Positions 26,095 to 36,652 of a DNA stretch of 64,000 nucleotides are shown piece by piece; position 1 is the stretch's first letter, and every line of letters starts with the position of its first letter. The notes under the pieces are model-generated. The model saw only the letters and a program-made list of their open reading frames with translations. It made no database searches and was not told the DNA's origin. The translations under genes were made by a program, and so were the position numbers. The DNA is from Brumicola pallidula DSM 14239 = ACAM 615 (GTDB taxonomy: Bacteria > Pseudomonadota > Gammaproteobacteria > Enterobacterales > Alteromonadaceae): the NCBI RefSeq assembly GCF_000428905.1, contig NZ_KE386816.1, forward strand, positions 215,385 through 279,384, read 5' to 3'.

Positions 26095-29048
26095 TATTCC
26101 TCCGGAGTTGGGCGGTGAGAAGAAGTAAGCTTACCTAAACTCGCCAATATAAGTAAGGTGGCACCTATCACCGTCAAGTAAACGCCTAAATCGAATATCA
26201 GGGCACTTGCCAGCTCTATTTCGCCAATCAACGGGATATCAAAATAGTCAAACCAAGTTGTCATAAATGGACGATCAAAAAACCAACTACCGATGCCTGT
26301 TAGAGTTGCTATTAATACACCCAAGGCGATTAGAATTTGATAGTCGACTTTTATGCGAGGCTTAACCCAATCAACACCGTGCGCAATATATTGTTGAATT
26401 AGTGCCACAGCGGTTATCAAACCCGCAATGAAACCTCCCCCGGGCATATTATGGCCGCGCAGAAATATGTAAAAAGAAACTAAAAGGGCAAGTGGTAGTA
26501 AGCTTTGAGATATTATGGCTAAAATAGGCGGATGGCGGTCTTCTGACCATGCAAGACCATTTTCGTTAGCAGATGGCATGGCAAGACGAACACGTGCAAG
26601 TAAGTTAAAAATACCCAGCGCTGCAATACCTAAGACAAGAATTTCACCCAGTGTATCGAGTCCTCTAAAATCCACCAGAATGACGTTTACGGCATTAGTA
26701 CCACCACCGCCAGTTTTACTATTGGCTAAGAAAAATTCAGAGATAGTGTCTAAGGGCTGAGTGATGAATGCATAATTAATAGTCGCCACCAAACCGCCCA
26801 ACGCTGCGGCAATAGCAACATCTCTTACTACTCGTGAAGGTGACGATTCAGACGGTGTTTTTTGCGGTAAAAAATACAGCGCTAACATCAATAGAATGAC
26901 TGTTACAACCTCTACAGATAACTGTGTTAATGCTAGATCGGGTGCAGAAAAGCGAGCAAACGCGATCGACACAATAAGTCCTACTACCGAAATAGTAATA
27001 AGAGCGACCATACGTTTACGATGAAAAATGACAGTAGCGATAGCGCTTAAACATAAAATGAAGGCTGCCGTGATCTCAACACCACTGACTGCTTGATCAG
27101 GAGAATTAGTCGCAGCTGTATCAATGTTAATGAGTGGAATTGTGGTAATCGCAATAGTCAACAACAGCAGCGCAGCAATATAACGCTGCAATGACCCGTT
27201 ATTTAAGCCATCATGCGCTCTGGTTGCGGAGGCGACCAGTCGTTGTATCGCGCCTTCAAAAATAAGCTTTTCGTCGGATTCTTTGAATTGTGCTTGGAAG
27301 CGATATAAATGACTTCGATACGCATACACTAATAGGCCACCACTAATGGCGATGGCGCTCATTAATAAAGGTAAGTTAAATCCATGCCAAATCGATAGGC
27401 TATAGTAAGGAAGTTCACTCATCAGTACAGAGGATGAGGCGGCCTCTAGTAAACCGCCAATCATAAAGTTTGGGAATATTCCTATTAATACGCACAATAC
27501 CACTAATATTTCGATAGGAACCTTCATATAGCGTGGCGGCTCATGTATATAGTAAGGAAGTTCACTCATCAGTACAGAGGATGAGGCGGCCTCTAGTAAA
27601 CCGCCAATCATAAAGTTTGGGAATATTCCTATTAATACGCACAATACCACTAATATTTCGATAGGAACCTTCATATAGCGTGGCGGCTCATGAGGTGTTT
27701 TTACTAATTCTTTGGGTTCACCATTAAAGAATACGTCGTGGATAAAACGCAACGAATAGGCAACAGCGAAGATAGCGGCAAGCGTCGCTAATACCGGGAT
27801 CATCCAAGAAATAAAGCCTAAGGCCGATGAATGCAAAGTTTCGGCAAGGAACATTTCTTTCGATAAAAATCCGTTAAGCAGAGGCACACCCGCCATTGAT
27901 GCAGCGGCAACCATGGCAAGTGTTGCGGTGTAGGGCATAAAGTGCCATAGACCACCCAGTTTACGCATGTCTCTGGTGCCGGATTCATGGTCAATAATAC
28001 CCGCGGCCATAAATAGTGACGCTTTAAAAATAGCATGATTCATAATATGAAATAGAGCAGCCACGGCTGCCAGTTTCGTATCAAGTCCTAAAAGTAAGGT
28101 AATAAGACCAAGGTGACTTATGGTGGAATAAGCCAGTAAACCTTTCAAATCGTGTTTAAACAGAGCTATGTAAGCGCCTAACAACATGGTTATCAGGCCC
28201 GTCATACTAACAATCAAAAACCACATTTCAGTGCCCGATAACACCGGATACATCCGCGCTAGTAAGAAAATACCAGCTTTAACCATCGTGGCGGAATGTA
28301 AATAGGCACTAACAGGCGTAGGCGCAGCCATGGCGTGGGGTAACCAAAAGTGAAACGGAAATTGAGCAGATTTAGTGAAAGCACCAAGTAATATCAATAT
28401 AAGTGCGACAGGGTAAAGCGCATGCTCTCTAATTAAATCGCCACTTGCGAGTATGACACTTAATTCATAGCTACCAACCATGTCTGACACTAGTAACAAG
28501 CCTGCAAGTAACGCCAATCCGCCAGCCCCTGTTACCGTCAGCGCCATTCGCGCTCCTTTACGCGATTCAGATTTTGACGACCAGAAGCTAATTAATAAAA
28601 ATGAGCTGATGCTGGTAACTTCCCATGCCATCCACATTTGTAGTACGTTATTTGACAGCACGATGGAAAGCATTGCTGTCATGAATAGAATTAAGTAAGA
28701 GAAAAATCGTCCAACAGCTTCTTTTTCAGACAGATAATATCTCGCGTACAAGATGATAAGTAACCCTATACCTAGGATTAATAGGGCAAACATTAATGCA
28801 AGACCATCAAGTCGCATTGATAAAGTGAGTCCGATGGAAGGTATCCACTCTAGATATTCAGTAACGACCTCACCGGCGAGAACAGCTGGCATCAAACTGA
28901 TGATGTAAGCGAGCGCAATTGCCGGAGCCAACATGGTAAAAATAGTATTGACCGTGCGGCCTAACCTTTCGGTCAGCACTGGTATCAAGACACCAATCAG
29001 TAAGATTGCTGTTATCCAAAATAAGCTCATGGTTTCGCTATGCTCCAA
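26094..29048 (-). CDS. mnhA: Na+/H+ antiporter subunits A and B, fused (MrpAB), with internal duplication
   Basis: 984 residues. Residues ~1-560 are the NuoL-like A subunit ('[16 protein letters not shown]', '[19 protein letters not shown]'). Residues ~680-800 carry the DUF4040-type part, and ~835-975 the MnhB domain ('[16 protein letters not shown]', '[18 protein letters not shown]'). A/B fusion is known in proteobacterial Mrp systems. The odd point is residues 453-500 ('[13 protein letters not shown]' to 'SELPYY'): they recur exactly at 502-549 after one Ile. The repeated unit holds one membrane helix. It is first in the six-cistron antiporter operon. Confidence 0.93.
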   Translation of the reverse strand: MEHSETMSLFWITAILLIGVLIPVLTERLGRTVNTIFTMLAPAIALAYIISLMPAVLAGEVVTEYLEWIPSIGLTLSMRLDGLALMFALLILGIGLLIILYARYYLSEKEAVGRFFSYLILFMTAMLSIVLSNNVLQMWMAWEVTSISSFLLISFWSSKSESRKGARMALTVTGAGGLALLAGLLLVSDMVGSYELSVILASGDLIREHALYPVALILILLGAFTKSAQFPFHFWLPHAMAAPTPVSAYLHSATMVKAGIFLLARMYPVLSGTEMWFLIVSMTGLITMLLGAYIALFKHDLKGLLAYSTISHLGLITLLLGLDTKLAAVAALFHIMNHAIFKASLFMAAGIIDHESGTRDMRKLGGLWHFMPYTATLAMVAAASMAGVPLLNGFLSKEMFLAETLHSSALGFISWMIPVLATLAAIFAVAYSLRFIHDVFFNGEPKELVKTPHEPPRYMKVPIEILVVLCVLIGIFPNFMIGGLLEAASSSVLMSELPYYIHEPPRYMKVPIEILVVLCVLIGIFPNFMIGGLLEAASSSVLMSELPYYSLSIWHGFNLPLLMSAIAISGGLLVYAYRSHLYRFQAQFKESDEKLIFEGAIQRLVASATRAHDGLNNGSLQRYIAALLLLTIAITTIPLINIDTAATNSPDQAVSGVEITAAFILCLSAIATVIFHRKRMVALITISVVGLIVSIAFARFSAPDLALTQLSVEVVTVILLMLALYFLPQKTPSESSPSRVVRDVAIAAALGGLVATINYAFITQPLDTISEFFLANSKTGGGGTNAVNVILVDFRGLDTLGEILVLGIAALGIFNLLARVRLAMPSANENGLAWSEDRHPPILAIISQSLLPLALLVSFYIFLRGHNMPGGGFIAGLITAVALIQQYIAHGVDWVKPRIKVDYQILIALGVLIATLTGIGSWFFDRPFMTTWFDYFDIPLIGEIELASALIFDLGVYLTVIGATLLILASLGKLTSSHRPTPEE
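27401..27692. repeat. Perfect 145-bp tandem duplication within mnhA
   Basis: Bases 27401-27545 recur without a mismatch at 27548-27692, separated by 2 bases, giving a period of 147 (49 codons, in frame). Absence of any difference points to a very recent event or an assembly error. Confidence 0.97.
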
Positions 29049-29386
29049 TTTTCTATTTTACGCTGATTAAGCACGTCGAAAAGTGACATACAGTAATCTA
29101 ATTAGACCTATAAGGTCCAGTATTTCTTACGATTTTAGTTCTTAGGGGTGAGTTGACTTTGAAATATCGGCGTCTGAATATCAGGAAGGTATATAAAAGG
29201 CAATATTCAGTTAGATTGATGCCCATTTCTTTTGATTCATAACGTGAAGTGGGATCTTAGTCAAAACTGCAAAAAATGCCAAGTTACATTTAATGAGATT
29301 CAAGGACGCACACTCAAAACCGGTTACAATACGCTGTATTCTAAGGCTGATTTTGTTGTTGACCTCATGGATGAATAAAAACTAAT
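29049..29386. other. Non-coding gap between mnhA and a hypothetical gene
   Basis: 338 bases. It must hold the upstream region of the minus-strand antiporter operon, but I see no clear promoter, and no gene, tRNA or terminator I can support. Confidence 0.5.
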
Positions 29387-30607
29387 TTAAGGGGCAACAG
29401 ATGTTGGTTTCGAACTGCGTTGGTCAACATCAGTTTGGCGTACTTGCTTCATCAGTGAAGACTCAGCCGGCACTATAATCGCATTAATAGCATCGGCAAT
29501 TAAATTATTCGTAATTCGGGCTGGGGCATTAATACTGAATTTAACTATCTTGTCATTCTTAACGTACACATATTGAGTCGCATAAAGAGGCTCTGAATCG
29601 GTTTTCAGTTGTGCTTCAAAGGCAAACACTCGAATGTCTCTTAAGCCGATAATATTTTTTAATTCATAGATGTCTGACATTACAAGCGCGTCTTTGCCCA
29701 ATGTTCGGCTTATTGCGCGAATATCTTGCTGTTCAAGTTTCAATTCATTCTGACTCTGGCTCTGGCTCTCAAAGGAGTCGCTGGTTTTCAATGGATAAAC
29801 ATAAACATCAAACACCGCAAGGTCAAAGTCACTGTGAATGTAACGCGATAGCATGCCCTTCATTGGGTCGTTGAAAAGATGCTGACGCGATAATGCAAAA
29901 TCACCAATTTGATCAGGAACCTTAAGTTTATTTTTATAATCGCTGGCACCTAAAAATTGATACAGATATTCAGCACTGAATAGTTGCTTATCCGATGCGC
30001 TTTTAAGCCACTGGCTGAATAGTTTGTTACTTGCGTTGGTCATGCGTTGCTTTGTGTCGCTGATGTTTTTATCTAAAACCAGCGTTAGTTGGATGTCATT
30101 TAGGATAATACCTCGCCACTGCGCAGAGATCTCTAATCGTAATTCTTCAACTACCATGCTTTTTGCACTATCTACTATTGTTGCACTATCTACTATTGTC
30201 GCACTGCTGATTAATAGCTCGTATTCAGTGTTTTCTAACGACTTAATAACTTCCCCTGAAATATCAATTGCATGCAATGATGTCAATAAATCGATTTGCG
30301 ATAAAACGTTGAACTCACAAATTTTAGTCGGATTGGTTTGACACCAATCTCGGAATTCTTCAGTCACGTAGGCAGCATATATACTGATATCAGTGCCGTT
30401 GGCTATAAGCGTGTTCTGTTCTGAGTCGTCAATATCTATCGAGTCTGCCGCATTTGTCGGGGATATGAGTAACACGCAGAACACCATACAATAGAAACAA
30501 ATATCAAGGAATGATAACAACGCGAAACGTTTTTTGATAAAAGCGGTCTGTTCACTCACTTTCTTGTCATTGAATCGTTCGGCAAGAACCTCTGGCATCC
30601 TTGGCAT
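29387..30607 (-). CDS. Hypothetical envelope-associated protein, 406 residues
   Basis: I do not recognise a family. Residues 1-29 are charged, then one hydrophobic segment ('LLSFLDICFYCMVFCVLLI', about 30-50) is followed by 'SPTNAADS', a possible cleavage site, so the rest is probably periplasmic. It is rich in Asp, Ser and Ile and has no Walker or metal-binding motif. Two small tandem repeats occur: an 18-bp unit twice (ATIVDS twice) and a short 'SQSQSQ' run. It stands alone between the antiporter operon and xseA on the same strand. Confidence 0.55.
   Translation of the reverse strand: MPRMPEVLAERFNDKKVSEQTAFIKKRFALLSFLDICFYCMVFCVLLISPTNAADSIDIDDSEQNTLIANGTDISIYAAYVTEEFRDWCQTNPTKICEFNVLSQIDLLTSLHAIDISGEVIKSLENTEYELLISSATIVDSATIVDSAKSMVVEELRLEISAQWRGIILNDIQLTLVLDKNISDTKQRMTNASNKLFSQWLKSASDKQLFSAEYLYQFLGASDYKNKLKVPDQIGDFALSRQHLFNDPMKGMLSRYIHSDFDLAVFDVYVYPLKTSDSFESQSQSQNELKLEQQDIRAISRTLGKDALVMSDIYELKNIIGLRDIRVFAFEAQLKTDSEPLYATQYVYVKNDKIVKFSINAPARITNNLIADAINAIIVPAESSLMKQVRQTDVDQRSSKPTSVAP
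30163..30198. repeat. 18-bp direct repeat within the 406-residue gene
   Basis: TTGCACTATCTACTATTG occurs twice in tandem without mismatch, adding six residues in frame to the minus-strand product. Confidence 0.9.
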
Positions 30608-30807
30608 TTGTATCCCTTATTATTATTTTTAATACGTTTTGTGTGTGTTGACTGCCTTAGTATCTTACTGACATGAATAAATTTATTCATGTCTCTACGA
30701 CTGTTTACTGTCAGAGATTAACAGATAATTTTATAGATAAAAAGAAAATAAAGTGTAGATAAATCAGATGCCTGAATAGACATCTGGTGTCGCAAATGTC
30801 GTTGCAG

Positions 30808-32163
30808 TTATTGCTGTTTTTGCGTGATTTCTTGAATTTTTGCAATAACACTACCGTCGCTTATACGTGTTTCAATCACATCGCCTTTTTCCAGTTGGCT
30901 GACGGAACGCACCACCTTATCGTTTTTGAATGCAATGCTATAACCACGTGACAACGTTGACAGTGGACTGACTGAATTTAGGATGTCGGCTATACGTTGC
31001 AATTGATAGCGCTTATCAGAAAGTTGCCGTTGCTGTATTGAGTTAAGTTTTTCGCTGACTTTTTGTAACTGTTGTTTTTTGTCTTTAATCGCATTTTTTG
31101 GCGATGCGTGTTGCAGGCGCAATGTTACGTTTTTGCTTTTGCTTTGCGCGTCATTCAATTTTACATTGATTGCTTGTGACAAACGCATCGTTAAGTTATC
31201 AGTATGCTGATTAGCTTGTCTAATTTGTACGGCGGGATGCACGTTTGAAAGTCGCGACTCTATTAAATGTAATTTGTATTGAATGCGTTTTAAATGCTGC
31301 TCAAACACTTGCGATAAACGATGTTGCTGCTGTTGAATATGTCTTTCTAACTGGCTTTTGTCGGTGCTAACTAGCTCAGCAGCTGCAGATGGTGTTGGTG
31401 CTCGCATATCTGCAACATAATCAGCAATGGTGACATCCACTTCGTGACCGACTGCTGATACAATAGGTAAGCTCGATTTAGATATAGCATACGCTACTAT
31501 TTCTTCATTGAACGCCCAAAGGTCTTCTAACGAACCGCCTCCGCGACCGACAATGAGTAAATCAACTTCATCCCTTATATTAGCAATATGAATTTGCTCT
31601 GCAATACTTTTAGCAGCCGTGGCACCTTGCACTAAGCTTGGGTAGATAATCACCTCAATGCTTGGGTTCCTGCGTTTCAATACATTTAATATGTCATGTA
31701 TGGCTGCGCCAGTGGGTGATGTGACTACTCCTAGACGCTTTACACTGGTGGGTAGTGCCTGTTTAGCCTCCATGGCAAACAGACCCTCTGCCGACAGTTT
31801 CGCTTTCAGCGCTTCATAGGCTTGTTTTAATTGTCCGAGCCCTTCTGGTTCCATATGCTCGCCAATTAGCTGATAGTCACCTCTCGCTTCATATAAACTC
31901 AAGCTACCGCGAATGACGACCTTGTCACCGGCCTTTGGTGAGAATTTAACGCCTCTATTGGCGCCCTTGAACATCGCTGTCTTAATTTGCGCTTTACTGT
32001 CTTTTAATGTGAAATACCAATGACCAGAGGACGCAGCCACAAAATTTGATAATTCACCAGACACCCACACTTGTCCTATTTCTGATTCTAAAACCTGTCT
32101 AGCAAGGCGATTTAACCGAGTTACAGAGATAATACTGGGCTGTTTTGGTGGGGTAGAAAACAT
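30808..32163 (-). CDS. xseA: Exodeoxyribonuclease VII large subunit
   Basis: 451 residues. An N-terminal OB-fold ('VSGELSNFVAASSGHWYFTL') precedes the catalytic domain with 'LIVGRGGGSLEDLWAFNEE' and 'SAVGHEVDVTIADYVADMRA', then a long coiled-coil region (about 270-395) and a C-terminal segment. XseA with XseB degrades single-stranded DNA from both ends in mismatch repair and recombination. xseB is not in this window. It is divergent from guaB across 103 bases, as in many gammaproteobacteria. Confidence 0.97.
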   Translation of the reverse strand: MFSTPPKQPSIISVTRLNRLARQVLESEIGQVWVSGELSNFVAASSGHWYFTLKDSKAQIKTAMFKGANRGVKFSPKAGDKVVIRGSLSLYEARGDYQLIGEHMEPEGLGQLKQAYEALKAKLSAEGLFAMEAKQALPTSVKRLGVVTSPTGAAIHDILNVLKRRNPSIEVIIYPSLVQGATAAKSIAEQIHIANIRDEVDLLIVGRGGGSLEDLWAFNEEIVAYAISKSSLPIVSAVGHEVDVTIADYVADMRAPTPSAAAELVSTDKSQLERHIQQQQHRLSQVFEQHLKRIQYKLHLIESRLSNVHPAVQIRQANQHTDNLTMRLSQAINVKLNDAQSKSKNVTLRLQHASPKNAIKDKKQQLQKVSEKLNSIQQRQLSDKRYQLQRIADILNSVSPLSTLSRGYSIAFKNDKVVRSVSQLEKGDVIETRISDGSVIAKIQEITQKQQ

Positions 32164-32199
32164 AATTCACTTTTTTATTCATTTGTCTGCGAATTATAG

Positions 32200-32228
32200 T
32201 TTACCTAAATACAAAAAAACACTACAAT
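32200..32228 (+). promoter_or_regulatory. Candidate guaB promoter
   Basis: TTTACC (32200-32205) and TACAAT (32223-32228), 17 bases apart, 38 bases upstream of the guaB ATG. Confidence 0.5.
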
Positions 32229-32266
32229 TGCACCGCAATTAGCCACTGACCTAAGGTGTTGTTTGC

Positions 32267-33736
32267 ATGTTACGAATTAGTAAAGAAGCGTTAACTTTCG
32301 ATGACGTTTTGCTCGTCCCCGGTCATTCGACCGTTTTGCCCCATACTGTCGACTTAAAAACCCGCTTAACGCGAGGTGTGACGCTGAATATGCCGCTCAT
32401 CTCTGCTGCTATGGATACCGTTACTGAAGCACGTCTGGCGATTGCTTTAGCACAAGAAGGTGGAATTGGTTTTATCCATAAAAATATGACTGCTGAAAGT
32501 CAGGCTGCTCATGTTCTGCAAGTGAAGAAGTATGAAAGTGGGGTTGTTTCTGACCCTGTCACAGTCAGTAAAGATGCGACTATCGGTGATACCAAAGCAT
32601 TGAGTAAACGACTCGGCTACTCTGGTTTTCCAGTTGTTGATGGAGAAAATAACTTAATTGGTTTGGTTACCGGCCGCGATTTACGGTTTGAAAATCGCCT
32701 CGATGAACCTATCAGCAAAGTGATGACGCCAAAAGAAAAACTAGTGACCGTAAAGGAAGATACTAACCCCGATCTCGTTATGGACTTAATGCATGAGCAT
32801 AGAATCGAAAAAATTCTGGTTGTTGATGATGCTTTTAAGTTAACCGGTTTAATCACCGTTAAAGATTTCCAAAAAGCCAAAAGTAAACCTAACGCATGCA
32901 AAGACGCCAAAGGTCGCTTGCGTGTAGGTGCTGCTGTGAGTGTTGGTCCTGGCACTGATGAACGGATTAAATTATTAGTTGAAGCAGGCGTTGATGTATT
33001 GGTTATTGATACCTCACACGGTCACTCGCAGGGGGTTATTGACCGCGTGAAGAAAGTGCGTGCGGATTATCCTAACATTCAAATTATTGCTGGTAATGTT
33101 GCCACAGGCGAGGGCGCAAAAGCCCTCGCAGATGCGGGTGTCGATGCGGTTAAGGTTGGCATAGGCCCAGGTTCAATTTGTACTACTCGGATTGTGACCG
33201 GTTGTGGTGTTCCACAAATCACGGCAGTATCAGACGCTGTCGAAGCTCTCGAGGGTACCGGTATTCCTGTTATTGCTGATGGTGGTATTCGTTATTCAGG
33301 TGATATTGCAAAAGCAATTGCTGCTGGTGCTAGCTCAGTGATGGTTGGTAGTCTGTTAGCCGGCACTGAAGAGGCTCCGGGTGAAGTTGAGCTGTTTCAA
33401 GGTCGCTACTATAAATCCTACCGTGGAATGGGTTCGCTCGGTGCGATGAACCAAAGTCACGGTTCATCGGACCGTTATTTCCAAGATGGCAGTAGCGCTG
33501 AAAAATTGGTTCCCGAGGGAATCGAAGGACGCGTTGCTTATAAAGGACCTATTTCTACTATTATTCACCAACAACTCGGTGGTTTGCGCTCAGCAATGGG
33601 GCTAACCGGATGTGCAAACATAGAAGAGTTGCGTACTAAACCACAATTTGTGAAAGTGACTGCTGCTGGTATGGGCGAATCCCACGTTCACGACGTGAGT
33701 ATCACTAAAGAAGCTCCAAATTACCGTTTAGGATAA
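32267..33736 (+). CDS. guaB: IMP dehydrogenase
   Basis: 489 residues, near the E. coli 488. A TIM barrel is interrupted by two CBS domains (about 93-200). The catalytic cysteine lies in '[13 protein letters not shown]' (about residue 305) and the flap has '[20 protein letters not shown]'. It converts IMP to XMP, the committed step of GMP synthesis. guaA follows, with a hairpin in the 83-base spacer. Confidence 0.98.
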   Translation: MLRISKEALTFDDVLLVPGHSTVLPHTVDLKTRLTRGVTLNMPLISAAMDTVTEARLAIALAQEGGIGFIHKNMTAESQAAHVLQVKKYESGVVSDPVTVSKDATIGDTKALSKRLGYSGFPVVDGENNLIGLVTGRDLRFENRLDEPISKVMTPKEKLVTVKEDTNPDLVMDLMHEHRIEKILVVDDAFKLTGLITVKDFQKAKSKPNACKDAKGRLRVGAAVSVGPGTDERIKLLVEAGVDVLVIDTSHGHSQGVIDRVKKVRADYPNIQIIAGNVATGEGAKALADAGVDAVKVGIGPGSICTTRIVTGCGVPQITAVSDAVEALEGTGIPVIADGGIRYSGDIAKAIAAGASSVMVGSLLAGTEEAPGEVELFQGRYYKSYRGMGSLGAMNQSHGSSDRYFQDGSSAEKLVPEGIEGRVAYKGPISTIIHQQLGGLRSAMGLTGCANIEELRTKPQFVKVTAAGMGESHVHDVSITKEAPNYRLG

Positions 33737-33751
33737 ACTAAAGACGTTTCC

Positions 33752-33795
33752 AAAGGGCTGGTGTTGGTCATTGACCGAGAGATATCAGCCCTTTT
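33752..33795 (+). terminator. Hairpin with T-run between guaB and guaA
   Basis: AAAGGGCTG (33752-33760) pairs with CAGCCCTTT (33786-33794) over a 25-base loop that itself can pair (TTGGTCA/TTGACCG region), followed by Ts. It could end guaB transcripts in part and reduce guaA. Confidence 0.6.
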
Positions 33796-33819
33796 TCATT
33801 TTTATAACTAGGTAAAACA

Positions 33820-35397
33820 ATGTCTGCAAACATACATAGTCAAAAAATCCTTATCCTTGATTTCGGATCTCAATACACTCAATTGATCGCTAGACGTATC
33901 CGCGAAATCGGCGTTTATTGTGAGCTTTGGGCATGGGATGTGACAGAGGATCAAATACGTAACTTTGAACCAGACGGTATTATTTTATCAGGTGGTCCAG
34001 AGTCTGTGACTGAAATGGGATCGCCACGCGCACCGCAATATGTATTTAATGCAGGGGTACCGGTATTGGGTATTTGCTACGGTATGCAAACCATGGCGCA
34101 TCAGCTTGGTGGCAAGGTGCTAGGTTCAGATGTACGGGAATTTGGTTATGCGCAGGTTGAAGTGTTATCAGGGGCAACAATTTTTGATGGTATTTTGGAT
34201 GAGACAAATCACAATGGTAACGCTTTATTAGATGTTTGGATGAGCCATGGTGACAAAGTAAGCACAATACCAGACAGCTTTACAACCATTGCGCAAACGC
34301 CAAGTTGTCCGCATGCGGCAATGGTTAACTTAAAGAAGCAATTTTACGGTGTGCAGTTTCACCCCGAAGTTACTCATACGAAGCAAGGCGTAGAACTACT
34401 CAAACGTTTTGCTTTTGATATTTGTAAACTCGAGGCTTTGTGGACGTCAGCCTCTATCATCGAAGATGCAATTGAACGCATTAAAGAAAAAGTCGGCGAC
34501 GACGAAGTTATTTTAGGTTTATCGGGCGGCGTCGATTCATCAGTAACTGCGATGCTATTACATCGTGCTATTGGCAAAAATCTCACCTGCGTATTTGTAG
34601 ACAACGGCTTGCTTAGACTCCACGAAGGCGAGCAAGTCATGGATATGTTTGGTGATAAGTTTGGACTTAATATCATTAAAGTTGAAGCTGAAGAGCGTTT
34701 TTTAGATGCACTTACCGGCGTTGCAGAGCCTGAGGCGAAGCGTAAAGTGATTGGTGGCGAGTTTGTTAAAGTATTTGATGAAGAATCACATAAGCTAGAC
34801 AATGCAAAATGGTTAGGCCAGGGCACTATTTATCCTGACGTGATTGAATCTGCAGGCTCTGCCACAGGTAAAGCGCACGTAATTAAATCTCATCACAACG
34901 TGGGTGGTTTGCCTGCAGACATGAAAATGGGCTTAGTTGAACCGCTACGTGAATTGTTTAAAGATGAAGTCCGTAAAATAGGCTTAGAGTTGGGTTTACC
35001 TTACGACATGTTATTTAGACATCCTTTCCCAGGACCAGGTTTAGGTGTGCGGATATTAGGTGAAGTCAAAAAAGAGTATTGCGACTTATTGCGCCGCGCA
35101 GATGCTATTTTTATTGAAGAATTGCATTCAGCTGACTTATACCAAAAAGTGAGTCAGGCGTTTACTGTTTTTCTACCGGTAAAGTCAGTTGGTGTCATGG
35201 GTGACATGCGCAAATATGATTGGGTTGTGTCGTTAAGAGCGGTAGAGACGATTGATTTCATGACCGCTCACTGGGCTCATTTACCTTATGATTTCTTAGG
35301 TAAGGTGTCCAATCGTATTATTAATGAAGTCGATGGTATTTCTCGGGTTGTGTACGATATTTCAGGTAAACCACCAGCTACTATCGAATGGGAATAG
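33820..35397 (+). CDS. guaA: GMP synthase (glutamine-hydrolysing)
   Basis: 525 residues, the usual length. The class I glutamine amidotransferase domain has the nucleophile in '[16 protein letters not shown]' and the '[11 protein letters not shown]' histidine/glutamate. The ATP-pyrophosphatase domain has the P-loop '[14 protein letters not shown]', and the C-terminal dimer domain ends 'PPATIEWE'. It turns XMP into GMP. Confidence 0.98.
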   Translation: MSANIHSQKILILDFGSQYTQLIARRIREIGVYCELWAWDVTEDQIRNFEPDGIILSGGPESVTEMGSPRAPQYVFNAGVPVLGICYGMQTMAHQLGGKVLGSDVREFGYAQVEVLSGATIFDGILDETNHNGNALLDVWMSHGDKVSTIPDSFTTIAQTPSCPHAAMVNLKKQFYGVQFHPEVTHTKQGVELLKRFAFDICKLEALWTSASIIEDAIERIKEKVGDDEVILGLSGGVDSSVTAMLLHRAIGKNLTCVFVDNGLLRLHEGEQVMDMFGDKFGLNIIKVEAEERFLDALTGVAEPEAKRKVIGGEFVKVFDEESHKLDNAKWLGQGTIYPDVIESAGSATGKAHVIKSHHNVGGLPADMKMGLVEPLRELFKDEVRKIGLELGLPYDMLFRHPFPGPGLGVRILGEVKKEYCDLLRRADAIFIEELHSADLYQKVSQAFTVFLPVKSVGVMGDMRKYDWVVSLRAVETIDFMTAHWAHLPYDFLGKVSNRIINEVDGISRVVYDISGKPPATIEWE

Positions 35398-35910
35398 GTT
35401 ATTTCTAAAAATAATTAAGTTTATTCAAGCGCATTTAACCCCGCTTGCCCCATTTTGAATTCTCTCGCGTTAGTTTAATGACAGCATATAAATGTCATTG
35501 CAAATGGGAGAGCTTTTATGCCAACACTATAAAGTAACACCACAGTAAATAGCCATGATCAGTCTGATATTACTGGCGCTAAAAGCCAACTTATCAGCAC
35601 ATCGCTTAATTCAAATTCGTCAGCAGACATCAACGCCTTTTCAATCAATAGTGTTATTAGACGTTCAATTGTTATACCCAGGTTAGTCGCTGCTGTTAAG
35701 AGTAAAAAATGACGGGTGGACGAATTATACAAATAGTAAAATTGCGAGAGCCTTTAAGATGCTAGGGTTAAAAGAACCATGTAAATTAGACGTTTCAACA
35801 TGTTGTTGATACACTTTGAATTGGTCACACTGGTACGTGATTTTATATTATTAACAACGTTATCTTTAAACTAATGTAAACATAAATTCATTACTTTAAC
35901 GGAGAAAAAC
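35398..35910. other. 513-base gap after guaA
   Basis: No intact gene. It holds an interrupted 64-codon frame at 35518-35712 and a possible promoter (TTGGTC 35821-35826, TATATT 35844-35849, 17-base spacer) for the next gene. I see no clear terminator for guaA. Confidence 0.5.
35518..35712 (+). pseudogene. Possible small gene interrupted by a stop at codon 5
   Basis: ATG at 35518 has GGGAGAG just upstream, reads M-P-T-L and then meets TAA. The same frame stays open for 59 more codons (Ser/Asn-rich, then 'RRSIVIPRLVAAVKSKK') to a TGA at 35710. A single base change would restore it. I do not recognise the product; it may equally be chance. Confidence 0.3.
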
Positions 35911-36639
35911 TTGGTAAAAAATATCATATTGGTAACAGTAATGCTGCTTTTTACTAAGCAGCTCTCTGCCGAAGACGAGTTAACAATAAATGTTGGTGTG
36001 GCTGTGTTTAAGCCATACAGCAGCATTGACCCAAACACTGGACAATGCGTTGGAAGGGGTTTTGATGTGACTAGACAGTTACTAGAGCGATATAATATAA
36101 AGATAAAAACGTCTTGTGCAGCACCAGCCAGAATATATCGTTCATTGTCAAGTGGGACAGTTGACCTATCACTTAACATTAAGTCTACTTTGGCAGTTCA
36201 AGATAAAGTGACGTTCACAACAATTCCATTTGACGCCCTGATTTTAAATTTCTACACCAACGCTGATAAAAGTAATGGTAATAATAAAATTGCTTCGATA
36301 AGAGGATATGATTATAACGGATCTCGAGATAGGCTTATTCAACAAGGATTTGAATTTGTAGATGTATCAAATGTGGAAGACGCTATCCGACTATTTGCGA
36401 ACAAAAGAACGCATTATCTGCTGTCATATGCGGGCCCATTTAAAGGTTATATCGAAAATGAAAAAAGCCAACAGAAGTTACTAATTCTAACAAATGCAAT
36501 CACTGAGTTATTGCTCACGATCCCAACTCACTTTGCGATTAGTAAAGCTTCTCCTCATCATGACGCCCTCGTAAACGTATTCAAAGAACTAGATAAGGCA
36601 GCAATCGAACAGAAATATCATGTTGATGCATTTAAGTGA
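35911..36639 (+). CDS. Periplasmic solute-binding-like protein (family 3 SBP fold)
   Basis: 242 residues from TTG at 35911, with GGAG six bases upstream. The signal peptide is 'VKNIILVTVMLLFTKQLSA'. The body follows extracellular solute-binding family 3 order: 'NVGVAVFKPYSSID', 'GRGFDVTRQLLERYNIKIKT', 'RIYRSLSSGTVDLSLNI', then a second lobe ending in a helical 'KELDKAAIEQKYH'. No permease or ATPase gene is adjacent, so it is probably an orphan binding or sensory protein; ligand unknown. Confidence 0.7.
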   Translation: MVKNIILVTVMLLFTKQLSAEDELTINVGVAVFKPYSSIDPNTGQCVGRGFDVTRQLLERYNIKIKTSCAAPARIYRSLSSGTVDLSLNIKSTLAVQDKVTFTTIPFDALILNFYTNADKSNGNNKIASIRGYDYNGSRDRLIQQGFEFVDVSNVEDAIRLFANKRTHYLLSYAGPFKGYIENEKSQQKLLILTNAITELLLTIPTHFAISKASPHHDALVNVFKELDKAAIEQKYHVDAFK

Positions 36640-36652
36640 TTCAATCTAGATA

